The translations under genes were made by a program, and so were the position numbers. Source: MGBC120314 sp051877855 (lineage in GTDB: Bacteria; Bacillota; Clostridia; Lachnospirales; Lachnospiraceae). Taken from it: a stretch of DNA of 64,000 bases. Shown in pieces: positions 35,716 to 46,500 of this stretch; position 1 is the first letter of the stretch; the number at the start of each line of letters is the position of its first letter. Where the stretch lies: assembly GCA_051877855.1 (NCBI GenBank), contig JBJEJH010000040.1:28771-92770 (forward strand). The letters run 5' to 3'. The notes below the pieces were generated by a model. It saw only the letters and a program-made list of their open reading frames with translations, ran no database searches and had not been told where the DNA came from.

Positions 35716-36939
35716 ATGAATTCGAAAATGTGGATGGTCAGGATGGGATGTATGGGGACGACAGGGGTAAGTATTCTGGATTATGTGCGATGGAATGGGA
35801 AAAAAGATTTTGCCGGGGTGCCATTTTGTGAGGTGGATGCGTTGGTGTTCAGTCAGATTATATATCTGCCCCTGGAGCACATTGTGCCGGCACCGGAAAG
35901 CGGTGGAATTACGCTAAGCAGGGCGGTCGGGCTTTTTTTTGACCGGTTTGATGAGGCAAAGTCCAGTCTTGGCGTTCTGCTTCCCCATGAAATCTTTGAT
36001 CTCTTTCGCCGGATGGCAGAGAGTCTGCGGTATCGCGATGTTCTCCTTCTAAACTACAGGAGTGAAAATGATTGTGCACGGGAAATCCAGTTTGGCGCCA
36101 TAACGATCCTTATCCCTGAGATACAAGAGGTATTTGTGGCATTTCGCGGAACGGATGATACCCTCAATGGATGGAAAGAGGATCTGAACATGGGATATAT
36201 GCCCCTGGTTCCCTCCCAGATTGCAGCGATCAAGTATCTTGAAAATGTATTGGAAAATATCTTAAAATCCCAAAGCCGGGCAGAAGGATGCGACAAAGGA
36301 GAAGGAAGTTCCATCCGAGTCCGGGTGGGTGGACATTCCAAGGGCGGAAACTTAGCGGTTTTTGCAGCGGCATTTGTAGGTGTGCAGGGCCTCGAAGAAA
36401 ACCATAGAAAAATAATGCAGGATTATATCACGGATATTTACGATTTTGATGGTCCGGGATTTGCACGGGAAATCACAGACAGCTTTCAATGGCAACAGAT
36501 TCGGGGGCGTATTCATAAATATGTACCACAGTTTGGCGTAGTAGGAATACTCTTTTGGCAGGATGGGGATTATAAGGTGGTAAGAAGCACCCGGAACGGA
36601 CTAAGACAGCATGATGCCCTGTCCTGGGAGGTGTTGGGAACCCATCTGGTAGAGGCGGAGGGACTATCTAAGGAGGCGCTTGCGGTGCATAAGTCCATAG
36701 GACAATGGATGGAAGGGATGGATCCTAAGGAAGCGAAGAAATTTGTGACGGTGATGTATGAACTTCTTGGAGCCACGGATGCAAAGAGTCTGACGGAATT
36801 GCTGGCAGGGGGCGGAAAGAACTTGGGAATCATTTTAAAAACGTATCTTGGGGAGGATGAGAACACGAAAAAGAGTTTTCGTGTGGGGATCAAATCTTTT
36901 TTGGCGATGATTCTTGGAATTTTCTTAAAACGGCATTGA
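35716..36939 (+). CDS. Mbeg1-like hydrolase (DUF2974)
   Basis: A 407-aa alpha/beta-hydrolase-fold protein of the Mbeg1-like family. VSILDYVRWNGKKDFAGVPF is the N-terminal family motif, VFVAFRGTDDTLNGWKEDLNM the oxyanion region, and GGHSKGGNLAVFAA carries the nucleophile Ser. Asp in DFDGPGF and a later His would complete a triad. The substrate is unknown; lipid or ester hydrolysis is possible. The start is uncertain: 35716 has a weak GGGGA site, and the ATG at 35752 better matches family N-termini. A promoter for the next gene begins at its stop codon. Confidence 0.82.
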   Translation: MNSKMWMVRMGCMGTTGVSILDYVRWNGKKDFAGVPFCEVDALVFSQIIYLPLEHIVPAPESGGITLSRAVGLFFDRFDEAKSSLGVLLPHEIFDLFRRMAESLRYRDVLLLNYRSENDCAREIQFGAITILIPEIQEVFVAFRGTDDTLNGWKEDLNMGYMPLVPSQIAAIKYLENVLENILKSQSRAEGCDKGEGSSIRVRVGGHSKGGNLAVFAAAFVGVQGLEENHRKIMQDYITDIYDFDGPGFAREITDSFQWQQIRGRIHKYVPQFGVVGILFWQDGDYKVVRSTRNGLRQHDALSWEVLGTHLVEAEGLSKEALAVHKSIGQWMEGMDPKEAKKFVTVMYELLGATDAKSLTELLAGGGKNLGIILKTYLGEDENTKKSFRVGIKSFLAMILGIFLKRH

Positions 36940-36964
36940 CAAACCCCGTAAAATTGCATATATT
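36936..36964 (+). promoter_or_regulatory. Promoter of the ileS leader
   Basis: TTGACA (36936-36941) and TATATT (36959-36964) are 17 bp apart, placing the start near 36971. It overlaps the end of the preceding gene. Confidence 0.88.
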
Positions 36965-36970
36965 ACTAAG

Positions 36971-37290
36971 TGACGTTGTTTTACGTTCCAATAAATAAGA
37001 ACACGATGACGAAGACAGTAGGATCATGAATGAAAGCAGAAACCAGAAGTTTCGCAAGCGAGCCGGGGATGGTGTAAGCCCGGTGCGAGTAGACCTGATC
37101 TGAAGATCACTTCCGAGTGTCAGTCTGAAAGCAGTTTAGAGGTGAGAAAGTGCAATCATGCATCAATCTTGGCAAACCTGCGATTAGGAACTGGCGGCTT
37201 CCCCTCCGATATCAGGGGCGCATATGATGGTATGTCGTAATAGGTTTAGTTATTGAAGCTTTCGGCCCGTTACGGTCGGAAGCTTTCTTT
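36971..37290 (+). ncRNA. T-box leader of ileS
   Basis: A T-box riboswitch that senses uncharged tRNA-Ile. Stem I features are clear: GATGACGAAGACAGTA (base and K-turn region), AGCGAGCCGGGGATGG and GTAAGCCCGGTGCGAG (distal loops), and ATCA within TGAAGATCACTTCCGAG, where ATC would be the isoleucine specifier. The usual antiterminator core (TGGNACCGCG) is not found intact; TGGTATGTCG near 37229 is the closest match, and its TGGT could pair with the tRNA end ACCA. A terminator hairpin follows at 37255-37284 (AAGCTTTCGGCC / GGTCGGAAGCTT, two wobbles). Confidence 0.82.
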
Positions 37291-37299
37291 GTGTGAAAA

Positions 37300-37442
37300 G
37301 CGAGCAACGCAAATTATGACGAAGAATTGGCTTACAAGTATGCATACTTGTAAGCCAATTCAAGGAATGATTTGAGGTCGAGCAAACAGTCATCGAGTGT
37401 GCGTGCACACGAGATGCAGTTTGCCCGCGTTGCGAGCAACGC
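37300..37442. repeat. Palindrome-rich insert flanked by 11-bp direct repeats
   Basis: GCGAGCAACGC occurs at 37300-37310 and 37432-37442, 132 bp apart. Between them lie a perfect 38-bp palindrome (37324-37361), a hairpin of GCAAAC...GTGTGC and GCACAC...GTTTGC (37382-37424), and GCGTTGC/GCAACGC (37427-37442). It sits after the T-box terminator and before ileS, with no gene inside. Confidence 0.75.
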
Positions 37443-37472
37443 ATAGTAAGTATAGATACAGGGAGGAAAACG

Positions 37473-40400
37473 ATGGTTTACGAGAAAGTGTCAGCCAATC
37501 TCAACTTTGTTGAGAGAGAAAAGAAAGTAGAAGATTTTTGGAAAGAGAACAAGATTTTTGAGAAGAGTATCGAGAACCGGGAAGGTTGTCCTACATATAT
37601 GTTCTATGACGGACCACCGACAGCAAACGGTAAGCCACATATCGGTCACGTACTTACACGTGTTATCAAGGATATGATTCCGAGATACCGTACCATGAAG
37701 GGTTATATGGTACCTCGTAAGGCCGGCTGGGATACCCACGGTCTTCCGGTGGAACTTGAAGTAGAGAAAATGCTTGGCCTTGATGGCAAGGAGCAGATCG
37801 AAGAATACGGTCTTGAGCCATTTATCAAGCACTGTAAGGAAAGTGTATGGAAATATAAGGGAATGTGGGAAGATTTCTCCGGAACCGTAGGTTTCTGGGC
37901 AGATATGAACGACCCTTATGTTACCTATGAAAATGATTTCATCGAGTCCGAGTGGTGGGCGCTTAAGGAGATCTGGAACAAGAAGCTCCTTTACAAGGGA
38001 CATAAGATTGTACCTTACTGCCCTCGTTGCGGTACCCCTCTTTCAAGCCACGAAGTAGCTCAGGGATACAAGGATGTCAAGGAACGTTCAGCCATTGCAA
38101 GATTCAAGGTTAAGGGTGAGGATGCTTACATTCTGGCATGGACCACAACACCTTGGACACTTCCAAGTAACGTGGCACTTTGTGTAAATCCGCAGGAGAC
38201 CTATGCACAGGTTAAGGCAGCGGACGGCAATACTTACTACATGGCAGAGGCACTTCTTGATTCTGTCTTAGGTAAGCTTGCAGGGAAGGAAGTTAAGGAC
38301 GGGGACGGCAATGTTGTGGAACCGGCAGTTCCTGCTTACGAAGTAATTAAGACATATACCGGTAAGGAATTAGAATATAAGGAATATGAACAGCTTTACC
38401 CATACGATGGTCCAAAGACCAAGGGCAAGAAGGGCTGGTATGTTGTTTGTGCGGACTACGTAACTCTTTCCGATGGTACCGGTGTGGTACATATCGCTCC
38501 GGCATTCGGTGAGGATGACTACCAGGTAGGTCTAAAGTATGACCTTCCGTTCCTTCAGTTTGTAGATGGTAAGGGTGAAATGACCGAGGAGACACCATTT
38601 GCGGGAACCTTCGTAAAGAAGGCAGACCCAATGGTACTTAAGGATCTTGAGGAGAGAGGATTGTTATTCGAAGCTCCGAACTTCGAGCATGCTTATCCAC
38701 ACTGCTGGAGATGTGATACTCCGCTCATCTACTATGCAAGAGAGTCCTGGTTTATCAAGATGACTGCCGTGAAGGATGACCTTATTCGGAATAACAACAC
38801 CATCAACTGGATTCCGGAAAGTATCGGTACCGGACGATTCGGTGCATGGCTTGAAAATGTACAGGATTGGGGTATCAGCCGTAACCGTTACTGGGGCACT
38901 CCGCTGAATGTATGGGAGTGCGAGTGCGGATGCATGCACTCCATCGGCAGTATCGCAGAGTTAAAGGAAATATCGGATAACTGTCCGGAGGATATTGAGC
39001 TTCACAGACCATACATCGACGCCGTAACCATTAAGTGTCCGGAGTGCGGTAAGCAGATGAAGAGAGTTCCGGAAGTTATCGACTGCTGGTTTGACTCCGG
39101 TTCAATGCCATTTGCACAGCATCACTACCCATTTGAGAATCAGGATCTTTTCGAGAAGCAGTTCCCGGCAGACTTTATCTCAGAGGCAGTGGATCAGACA
39201 AGAGGATGGTTCTACTCATTACTTGCCATTTCAACCCTGATCTTCAACAAGGCTCCGTATAAGAATGTAATTGTTCTTGGACATGTGCAGGATGCAGACG
39301 GACAGAAAATGAGTAAGTCCAAGGGTAACGCGGTAGATCCGTTTGATGCATTAAATAAGCATGGTGCAGATGCTATCCGCTGGTACTTTTATGAGAATTC
39401 AGCACCTTGGATTCCGAACCGTTTCAAGGATGAGTGGGTAACCGAAGGCCAGAGAAAGTTCATGGGAACCATCTGGAATACTTATGCATTCTACGTATTA
39501 TATGCCAATATTGATGAATTTGATCCGACAAAGTACAGCCTGGAGTACGATAAGCTTCCGGTTATGGATAAGTGGATTTTAAGTAAATTAAATACCGTGG
39601 TGAAGGAAGTGGACAATGATCTTGAAAACTACAAGATCACGGAAGCAGCCCGTGCCATGGAAGATTTCGTGGATGAGCTGAGTAACTGGTATGTAAGAAG
39701 AAGCCGTGAGCGTTTCTGGGCAAAGGGCATGGAGCAGGATAAGATCAACGCTTACATGACACTTTACACCACATTGGTTACACTGGCTAAAACTGCAGCA
39801 CCGATGATTCCTTTCATGACAGAGGATATCTATCAGAATCTTGTAAAGAGCGTGGATGCAAATGCACCGGAGAGTATTCATTTGTGTGATTATCCGGTGG
39901 CTAATGAGGCGTGGATCGATCCGGAACTTGAGAAGTCCATGGAAGAAGTACTGAACATTGTTGTGGTTGGCCGTGCATGCAGAAATGCAGCCAATATCAA
40001 GAACAGACAGCCAATCGGCAACATGTTCATCAAGGCGGAGAGCAGATTATCTGAGTTCTTCCTTGATATCATCCGTGATGAGTTGAATGTTAAGAGTGTA
40101 GAATTCAGGGATGACGTAAGAGATTTCACATCTTACAGCTTCAAACCACAGCTTAAGACCGTTGGACCGAAGTTCGGCAAGCAGTTGAACCAGATCCGTA
40201 CGGCACTTACGACCCTTGATGGTAATGCAGCCATGGATGAAATCAACGCTACGGGAGCATTAAAACTTGCACTTGAGGATGGCAACACGGTGGAGCTTCT
40301 TAAGGAAGATCTTCTTATCGACATGGCTCAGGTGGAAGGATATGTATCCGATGGTAATGGAAAGGTAACGGTTGTGCTGGATACAACTCTTACACCGGAA

Positions 40401-40658
40401 CTTCTTGAGGAAGGATTCTTACGTGAGGTAACCAGCAAGATTCAGACCATGCGTAAGGAAGCCGATTTTGAAGTAACGGATAAGATTACGGTATATATTA
40501 AGGACAATGATAAGATTGTGGATCTTGTCGGCCGCAACACACAGATTCTTAAGGAAGACGTTCTTGCAACGGATATTGTATTCGGCAGCACAGAGGGCTT
40601 TGTTAAGGATTGGAACATCAATGGTGAGGACGTAACCATCGGTGTGAAGAAGAACTAA
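37473..40658 (+). CDS. ileS: Isoleucyl-tRNA synthetase, type 2
   Basis: Class I aminoacyl-tRNA synthetase (1061 aa) that charges tRNA-Ile. The signature loop PTANGKPHIGHVL and KMSKSKGN are present, and the CP1 editing domain (GWDTHGLPVELEV, TTPWTLPSN) lies between them. The length and sequence around HIGH (GPPTANGKPHIGHVLTRVIKD) resemble type 2 enzymes, the class that includes mupirocin-tolerant forms, rather than type 1; that subtype call is from memory. GGGAGG precedes the start. Expression is expected to rise when isoleucyl-tRNA is low, through the T-box upstream. Confidence 0.94.
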   Translation: MVYEKVSANLNFVEREKKVEDFWKENKIFEKSIENREGCPTYMFYDGPPTANGKPHIGHVLTRVIKDMIPRYRTMKGYMVPRKAGWDTHGLPVELEVEKMLGLDGKEQIEEYGLEPFIKHCKESVWKYKGMWEDFSGTVGFWADMNDPYVTYENDFIESEWWALKEIWNKKLLYKGHKIVPYCPRCGTPLSSHEVAQGYKDVKERSAIARFKVKGEDAYILAWTTTPWTLPSNVALCVNPQETYAQVKAADGNTYYMAEALLDSVLGKLAGKEVKDGDGNVVEPAVPAYEVIKTYTGKELEYKEYEQLYPYDGPKTKGKKGWYVVCADYVTLSDGTGVVHIAPAFGEDDYQVGLKYDLPFLQFVDGKGEMTEETPFAGTFVKKADPMVLKDLEERGLLFEAPNFEHAYPHCWRCDTPLIYYARESWFIKMTAVKDDLIRNNNTINWIPESIGTGRFGAWLENVQDWGISRNRYWGTPLNVWECECGCMHSIGSIAELKEISDNCPEDIELHRPYIDAVTIKCPECGKQMKRVPEVIDCWFDSGSMPFAQHHYPFENQDLFEKQFPADFISEAVDQTRGWFYSLLAISTLIFNKAPYKNVIVLGHVQDADGQKMSKSKGNAVDPFDALNKHGADAIRWYFYENSAPWIPNRFKDEWVTEGQRKFMGTIWNTYAFYVLYANIDEFDPTKYSLEYDKLPVMDKWILSKLNTVVKEVDNDLENYKITEAARAMEDFVDELSNWYVRRSRERFWAKGMEQDKINAYMTLYTTLVTLAKTAAPMIPFMTEDIYQNLVKSVDANAPESIHLCDYPVANEAWIDPELEKSMEEVLNIVVVGRACRNAANIKNRQPIGNMFIKAESRLSEFFLDIIRDELNVKSVEFRDDVRDFTSYSFKPQLKTVGPKFGKQLNQIRTALTTLDGNAAMDEINATGALKLALEDGNTVELLKEDLLIDMAQVEGYVSDGNGKVTVVLDTTLTPELLEEGFLREVTSKIQTMRKEADFEVTDKITVYIKDNDKIVDLVGRNTQILKEDVLATDIVFGSTEGFVKDWNINGEDVTIGVKKN

Positions 40659-40847
40659 TTCCGAAGAGAATTTAACAGGCGGACAAAAATTGAATATTAT
40701 AAAGTATCGAATGATAAATTTTTAGTGGACTTATACGGTAAAATAAGGTAAAATAGTTGAAAGTGATTTTTTTCACAAAGTAAGATCCGACAACGGGAGA
40801 ACATGAATCACGTAAGATTCGTGAAGCCGAGGAGAATGGAGGAAAAT

Positions 40848-43310
40848 ATGACAAAACCTACTTTTGACAAAGAAGAATTTAAGAAGTCCGTTACGGACAA
40901 TGTTAAGGTCCTTTTCAGAAGAAAGATCGATGAAGCTGATCAGCAGCAGATTTTCCAGGCTGTAGCATATACAGTGAAGGATACCATTATGGATCAGTGG
41001 ATTGCAACACAGAAGGAATACGAGAAGCAGGATGCCAAGACGGTATACTATATGTCCATGGAATTTCTGATGGGCCGTGCCCTTGGTAATATTATGATCA
41101 ACCTTATGTGTTATGACGAGATTAAGGAAGCTTTGGAAGAACTTGGCCTTGATATCAATGTGATCGAAGATCAGGAGCCGGATGCAGCTCTTGGTAATGG
41201 TGGTCTTGGACGTCTTGCAGCATGTTTCCTTGACTCTCTTGCTACTCTTGGCTACCCGGCTTACGGATGTGGTATCCGTTACAGATACGGTATGTTCAAG
41301 CAGCAGATTAAAGACGGTTATCAGGTGGAAGTCCCGGATAACTGGCTGATCAATGGTAACCCATTTGAAATGAAGCGTCCGGAATACAGCGTAGAAGTTA
41401 AGTTTGGCGGATATGTCCGTTCATATATCGATGAGAAGGGAAGAACACAGTTCAAACATGAGAATTACCGTTCCGTAATGGCGATTCCATACGATATGCC
41501 AATCGTCGGTTATGGCAATAATGTGGTTAACACCTTAAGAATTTGGGATGCAGAACCGGTTCAGCATTTTAACTTAGATTCCTTTGATAAGGGTGATTAT
41601 CATAAGGCCATTGAAGAAGAGAATCTTGCAAAGAACATCGTTGAGGTACTTTACCCGAACGATAACCACTATGCAGGTAAGGAGCTTCGACTTAAACAGC
41701 AGTATTTCTTTGTATCGGCTTCGGTGCAGAGAGCAATTGCCAAGTATAAGGAAAAGCACAGTGATGTAAGAAAGCTTTATGAGAACGTCATCTTCCAGTT
41801 AAATGATACACATCCAACCGTTACGGTTGCAGAACTTATGAGAATCCTTATGGATGAGGAAGGTCTTGAGTGGGATGAGGCATGGGAGGTAACAACCAAG
41901 GCAACCGCTTATACCAACCACACCATCATGGCAGAGGCTTTGGAGAAGTGGCCGATTGAATTGTTCTCCCGCTTACTTCCTAGAGTTTACCAGATCGTTG
42001 AGGAGATCAACCGTCGTTTTGTTGAACAGATCAAGGCGAAGTATCCGGGCAATCAGGAGAAGATTAAGAAGATGGCTATTATCTATGATGGCCAGGTTAA
42101 GATGGCGCACCTTGCAATCGTTGCAGGATGCTCTGTCAATGGTGTTGCAAGATTACACACAGACATCTTAATGAAGCAGGAATTAAAGGATTTCTACGAG
42201 ATGTATCCGGAAAAATTCAACAACAAGACCAATGGTATTACACAGCGTAGATTCTTATTACACGGCAATCCGCTCCTTGCGGACTGGGTAACGGATAAAA
42301 TCGGTGATGAGTGGATCACAGATCTTGCACAGATTAAGAAACTTGCAGTGTACGCAGATGATGCAAAGTGCCAGCAGGAATTCATGCAGATCAAGTATCA
42401 GAATAAGCTTCGTGTAGCTAAGTATATCAAGGAGCACAATGGTATTGATGTTGACCCACGTTCCATCTTTGACGTTCAGGTTAAGAGACTTCATGAGTAT
42501 AAGAGACAGCTTCTCAATATTCTTCATGTTATGTATCTGTACAACCAGTTAAAGAAGAACCCGGGCATGGATATGTACCCAAGAACATTTATCTTTGGTG
42601 CGAAGGCTGCTGCGGGATATCGAAGAGCGAAGCTTACAATCAAGCTGATCAATAATGTGGCAAATGTGATTAACAACGATAAGTCCATCAATGGCAAGAT
42701 CAAGGTTGTATTCATTGAGAATTATCGTGTATCCAATGCGGAGATCCTTTTTGCAGGTGCAGATGTATCCGAGCAGATTTCTACAGCTTCCAAGGAGGCT
42801 TCAGGAACCGGTAACATGAAGTTCATGTTAAATGGTGCATTGACACTTGGTACCATGGATGGTGCAAATGTTGAGATTGTTCAGGAAGTTGGCGAGGACA
42901 ACGCCGTAATCTTCGGTCTGTCTTCGGATGAAGTCATCAGTTATGAGCAGAATGGCGGCTACAACCCAATGGAAATCTTCAACAATGATCAGGATATCCG
43001 TGAGGTACTGATGCAGCTCATCAATGGTTTCTATTCACCGGAAGATCCGGATCTCTTCAGAGAGATCTACAACTCACTTCTTAATACGCAGAACAGCGAT
43101 AAGGCGGATACCTACTTTATTCTGAAGGATTTCCGTTCTTACGTGGAAGCTCAGAAGAAGATTGAAGAGAAGTACAAGGATGAGAAGGGCTGGGCTCGTT
43201 CCGCAATCTTAAATGTGGCATGTTCAGGCAAGTTCACATCAGATCGTACCATCGAAGAGTATGTTCAGGATATCTGGAAGCTTAAGAAAGTTAAGGTTGA
43301 GTTAGACTAA
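40848..43310 (+). CDS. glgP: Glycogen/maltodextrin phosphorylase
   Basis: GT35 phosphorylase (820 aa) that releases glucose-1-phosphate from alpha-1,4-glucans using pyridoxal phosphate. The N-terminal YYMSMEFLMGRALGN and GNGGLGRLAACFLDS motifs and the C-terminal EASGTGNMKFMLNGALTLGTMDGANVEI segment, with the PLP-binding Lys, are diagnostic. I use 40848 as start because GGAGG lies 5 bp upstream; the frame from 40803 adds 15 unconvincing residues. It lies 189 bp after ileS without a clear terminator between, and may have its own promoter. Confidence 0.95.
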   Translation: MTKPTFDKEEFKKSVTDNVKVLFRRKIDEADQQQIFQAVAYTVKDTIMDQWIATQKEYEKQDAKTVYYMSMEFLMGRALGNIMINLMCYDEIKEALEELGLDINVIEDQEPDAALGNGGLGRLAACFLDSLATLGYPAYGCGIRYRYGMFKQQIKDGYQVEVPDNWLINGNPFEMKRPEYSVEVKFGGYVRSYIDEKGRTQFKHENYRSVMAIPYDMPIVGYGNNVVNTLRIWDAEPVQHFNLDSFDKGDYHKAIEEENLAKNIVEVLYPNDNHYAGKELRLKQQYFFVSASVQRAIAKYKEKHSDVRKLYENVIFQLNDTHPTVTVAELMRILMDEEGLEWDEAWEVTTKATAYTNHTIMAEALEKWPIELFSRLLPRVYQIVEEINRRFVEQIKAKYPGNQEKIKKMAIIYDGQVKMAHLAIVAGCSVNGVARLHTDILMKQELKDFYEMYPEKFNNKTNGITQRRFLLHGNPLLADWVTDKIGDEWITDLAQIKKLAVYADDAKCQQEFMQIKYQNKLRVAKYIKEHNGIDVDPRSIFDVQVKRLHEYKRQLLNILHVMYLYNQLKKNPGMDMYPRTFIFGAKAAAGYRRAKLTIKLINNVANVINNDKSINGKIKVVFIENYRVSNAEILFAGADVSEQISTASKEASGTGNMKFMLNGALTLGTMDGANVEIVQEVGEDNAVIFGLSSDEVISYEQNGGYNPMEIFNNDQDIREVLMQLINGFYSPEDPDLFREIYNSLLNTQNSDKADTYFILKDFRSYVEAQKKIEEKYKDEKGWARSAILNVACSGKFTSDRTIEEYVQDIWKLKKVKVELD

Positions 43311-43353
43311 ATGGTTGTTTGTTTTGCAAACGTCTATATGGGAATATAAGGAT

Positions 43354-43392
43354 GGGAAGATTGCAGGTTTTGGCTTGCAGTCTTCCTTTTTT
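43354..43392 (+). terminator. Terminator after glgP
   Basis: GGAAGATTGCAGG pairs with CTTGCAGTCTTCC followed by six T residues. Confidence 0.88.
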
Positions 43393-43460
43393 GCGCTGTT
43401 TGTCGAAAAGTGTAAAAGCAAAATCTCCAAAATGATGACAGTTTCAACAATTTCATGTAC

Positions 43461-43489
43461 TTGAAAAAATACATGAAAAATGCTATACT
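43461..43489 (+). promoter_or_regulatory. Promoter of the first PL9 gene
   Basis: TTGAAA (43461-43466) and TATACT (43484-43489) with a 17-bp spacer, about 33 bp before the start codon. Confidence 0.82.
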
Positions 43490-43521
43490 AAATCCAGATT
43501 TTTTTATTTAAGGAGGATACA

Positions 43522-46500
43522 ATGAAACAACTTACAAAACGTGTCATGGCAAGTGTGATGGCATTGCTTCTTATGGTTGGTTTACTTCCTGTTTCGATGC
43601 TTGGCGGTAACGTTCAGGTTCAGGCAGAGGAAGAGAAGACCATCATTGAATTCAATGCAAGTACATTGCCTGACGGAGACATTAAAGCAGAGATGGTAGT
43701 AGGTGCATTTACAATCAAAGCATCGAATGAGTCTCGTTACACCGTCGATTCAAACAATAAGATCAGCGAGGACGGAACACTTTCATTTACAAAGAGACTT
43801 AAGTCGAATGGTAAGACCGGTGGTGAAGCCGGTGGCGATGATCGTTCCATTAATTTCTACGCACCGGGTCCGGGTACCGTAACCGTGTACATGATGAGTG
43901 CGAACAGCAGTGATGCCAGCAGAAAACTTGGTCTTTACAATGCAGAAACCAAGGAACTTATCGGCGAAGAGCAGAAGGCTCCGGTAAAGGCCGGTGAGAA
44001 GAATGAGATTAAGCCATTTGTCTTCGAAGTCAAAGAAGCTACAATGTGCCAGATCCGTGTAAATGCTGCAATTAACGTATACTATGTTAAGGGTGAATTC
44101 GAAGGCAAGGGTGAAGCACCAAAGCCAAGACCGGAATGGGATACGGTGGCAGCACCGGTTATCAAGAGTGTAACCATCAATGAAGAAGGTCTGATTGATG
44201 TTGATGTGGATGCTGTTGTAGGACGTGAAGGCGCAGACACCGTACATCTTTTCCTCTTCCAGAATGGTTTTGAGGTAACCTGCGAATCCGTTCAGGAACC
44301 GGGTGTGATTACATTTGCTCCGATCACCGAGGGAGACTTCGAGATTAAAGCAGTGTCCGGCAGAAGCGGATGTGAAGATAAGGAAAGTGCAACCGAGAAG
44401 GTTACAGATTACAAACTTCCATTGGTAAAGCCAACCATCACATGGATTAACAACCTTGGCGATGGAAAGGTATATGTAGACTGGAACAATATTGATGCAG
44501 AGAAGTTTGCCATTTCCTATAAGGCAGAAGGAGATGCAGATTATACTAAGGTAGAAGATAACCTTAAGGTTGGTAACTATACATTAGAGAAACTGGAAGA
44601 GGGCAAGACCTATGAAGTTATGGTGGAGGCAACCAAGGATGGCAAGACATCACAGGCTACCGAGACGATTACGGTAGGTGCTCCGGTTCAGCAGTGGTAT
44701 GTAGCGGCCATCGGTTCTGCTACGGCAGGTACCATTACTGTTAACGATACCGTTCATGAGGTAAAGAGTTCTGCAGAACTTACTGAGGCAGAGGATGTAT
44801 CCAACACCTCCGGCAAGGTAGCATTTGCTTCCGCAACCAACGGTAAGATTGCAGATAGTGAAGATGGTGTATTCTACTACTTCACCAAGGTAAATCCAAA
44901 TACTGAGAACTTCAAGCTGACAGCAACATTTACTGTAACAGATATTAAGGATGGTCCGGATAACCAGACCGGTTACGGTATTTATGCATCGGATATTGCA
45001 GGTATCGGTTCCAAGGATACCAAGTACTTTAACTCCGTTTCGGTAGGTCAGTTCAAGATGTATGGCGGAACATACCATTCCAATGGTGCCAGAATTATCA
45101 CAGGTTATACATCTTATGATCCGTTAAATAACGTTGGCGCACAGAGAAACTTTGACAATACACATTTATTCTCTACCCAGAGCGCAGATGACAGCGTTAA
45201 GGTAGGCGATACCTATACCTATACTTTAGAGAAAACAAACACTGGTTATATCGCATCAATGAATGGTGAGAATATCGAGTTTGAAGGCTGCGACAGCATC
45301 ATGAAGCAGGAGGATGGTTCGATCCTTGTGGGTGTTGTCAATGCACGTAAGGTTGGTACAGAAGTAACGGATATCAAGTTCGAGAAGACTCCGGGTGAGG
45401 CCGGCGGTCAGAGCATTACTATGACCGAACCGACATTTAAGGTATATTCAAGCAATACCACAGGTACCGTTGATTATGAATTTATCGCATCCGCTAATGT
45501 AAATGGTACACTGGATGTGACAGATCCTTCCGGTGCAGCCCTTGCAACAGGACTTGCGGTGGAAGTAGATAAGGTGGTTAAGCTCCCTGCAACATTAACA
45601 GCAGGTTCAGAAAATTGCTTTACATACACATTTACTCCGGATAAGAATGAGGAAAATCTTACAAGTTACGACGCAAAGAGCGGCGACCTTAAGGTTGTTG
45701 TACAGCAGTGGGGCGTAGAGGGAGAGACCATCTATGTTTCTCCAACCGGTAGTGAGACTGCAGCAGGTACCGAGGAAGATCCTCTGGATGTGCAGACAGC
45801 ACTGAACCATGCACAGCCGGGTCAGGTTATCGTTATGTTGGACGGAACCTACCAGCCAACAGCGGATTATGTTATCGGCAGAAGCGTGAACGGTAGAGAA
45901 GATGCAGTCATCACATTGATGGCGAAGACCACCGGTGGCGTGTTGATTGATGGATCAAAGATTGAGAAGTCCACATCAATTCTTAGCATTGTCGGAAGCT
46001 ACTGGCATGTATATGGTCTGGAAGTTGCCAACGGATCGGCTAAGGGTATCAGCGTATGCGGTAATAATAATATTGTTGAAATGTGTGTAATTCACAATGT
46101 AGGTAATTCGGGACTTCAGATCAGCCGTTATGCAGGGGAGCCAAACGATGGTGAAATGTGGCCGTGCAATAACTTAATAAAGAACTGTGAAGCCTATGAC
46201 TGTTGTGATACAGGCAGAAATGATGCCGATGGATTTGCTGCAAAGCTTACCTGTGGTGAGGGTAACAAGTTCTACGGATGTATCTCTCATAACAATATCG
46301 ATGATGGTTGGGATCTCTATGCGAAGTCAACCACAGGACCGATCGGTGCGGTAACGATTGAAAACTGTGTAGCTTACAGCAATGGTTTCTTATCGGGCGA
46401 CGATCCTGCAACATTGGATGAGAAAATGTTCGGTGAAGGTAATGGTTTTAAACTCGGCGGTGAGAACATGCCGGCAGCTCATAAGCTGATTAACAGTATT

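Noticed and set aside
36971..37200. Cobalamin riboswitch upstream of ileS
   Set aside because: The GCCGGGG...GTAAGCCCGG element belongs to T-box stem I; no B12-box is seen, and ileS fits T-box control.
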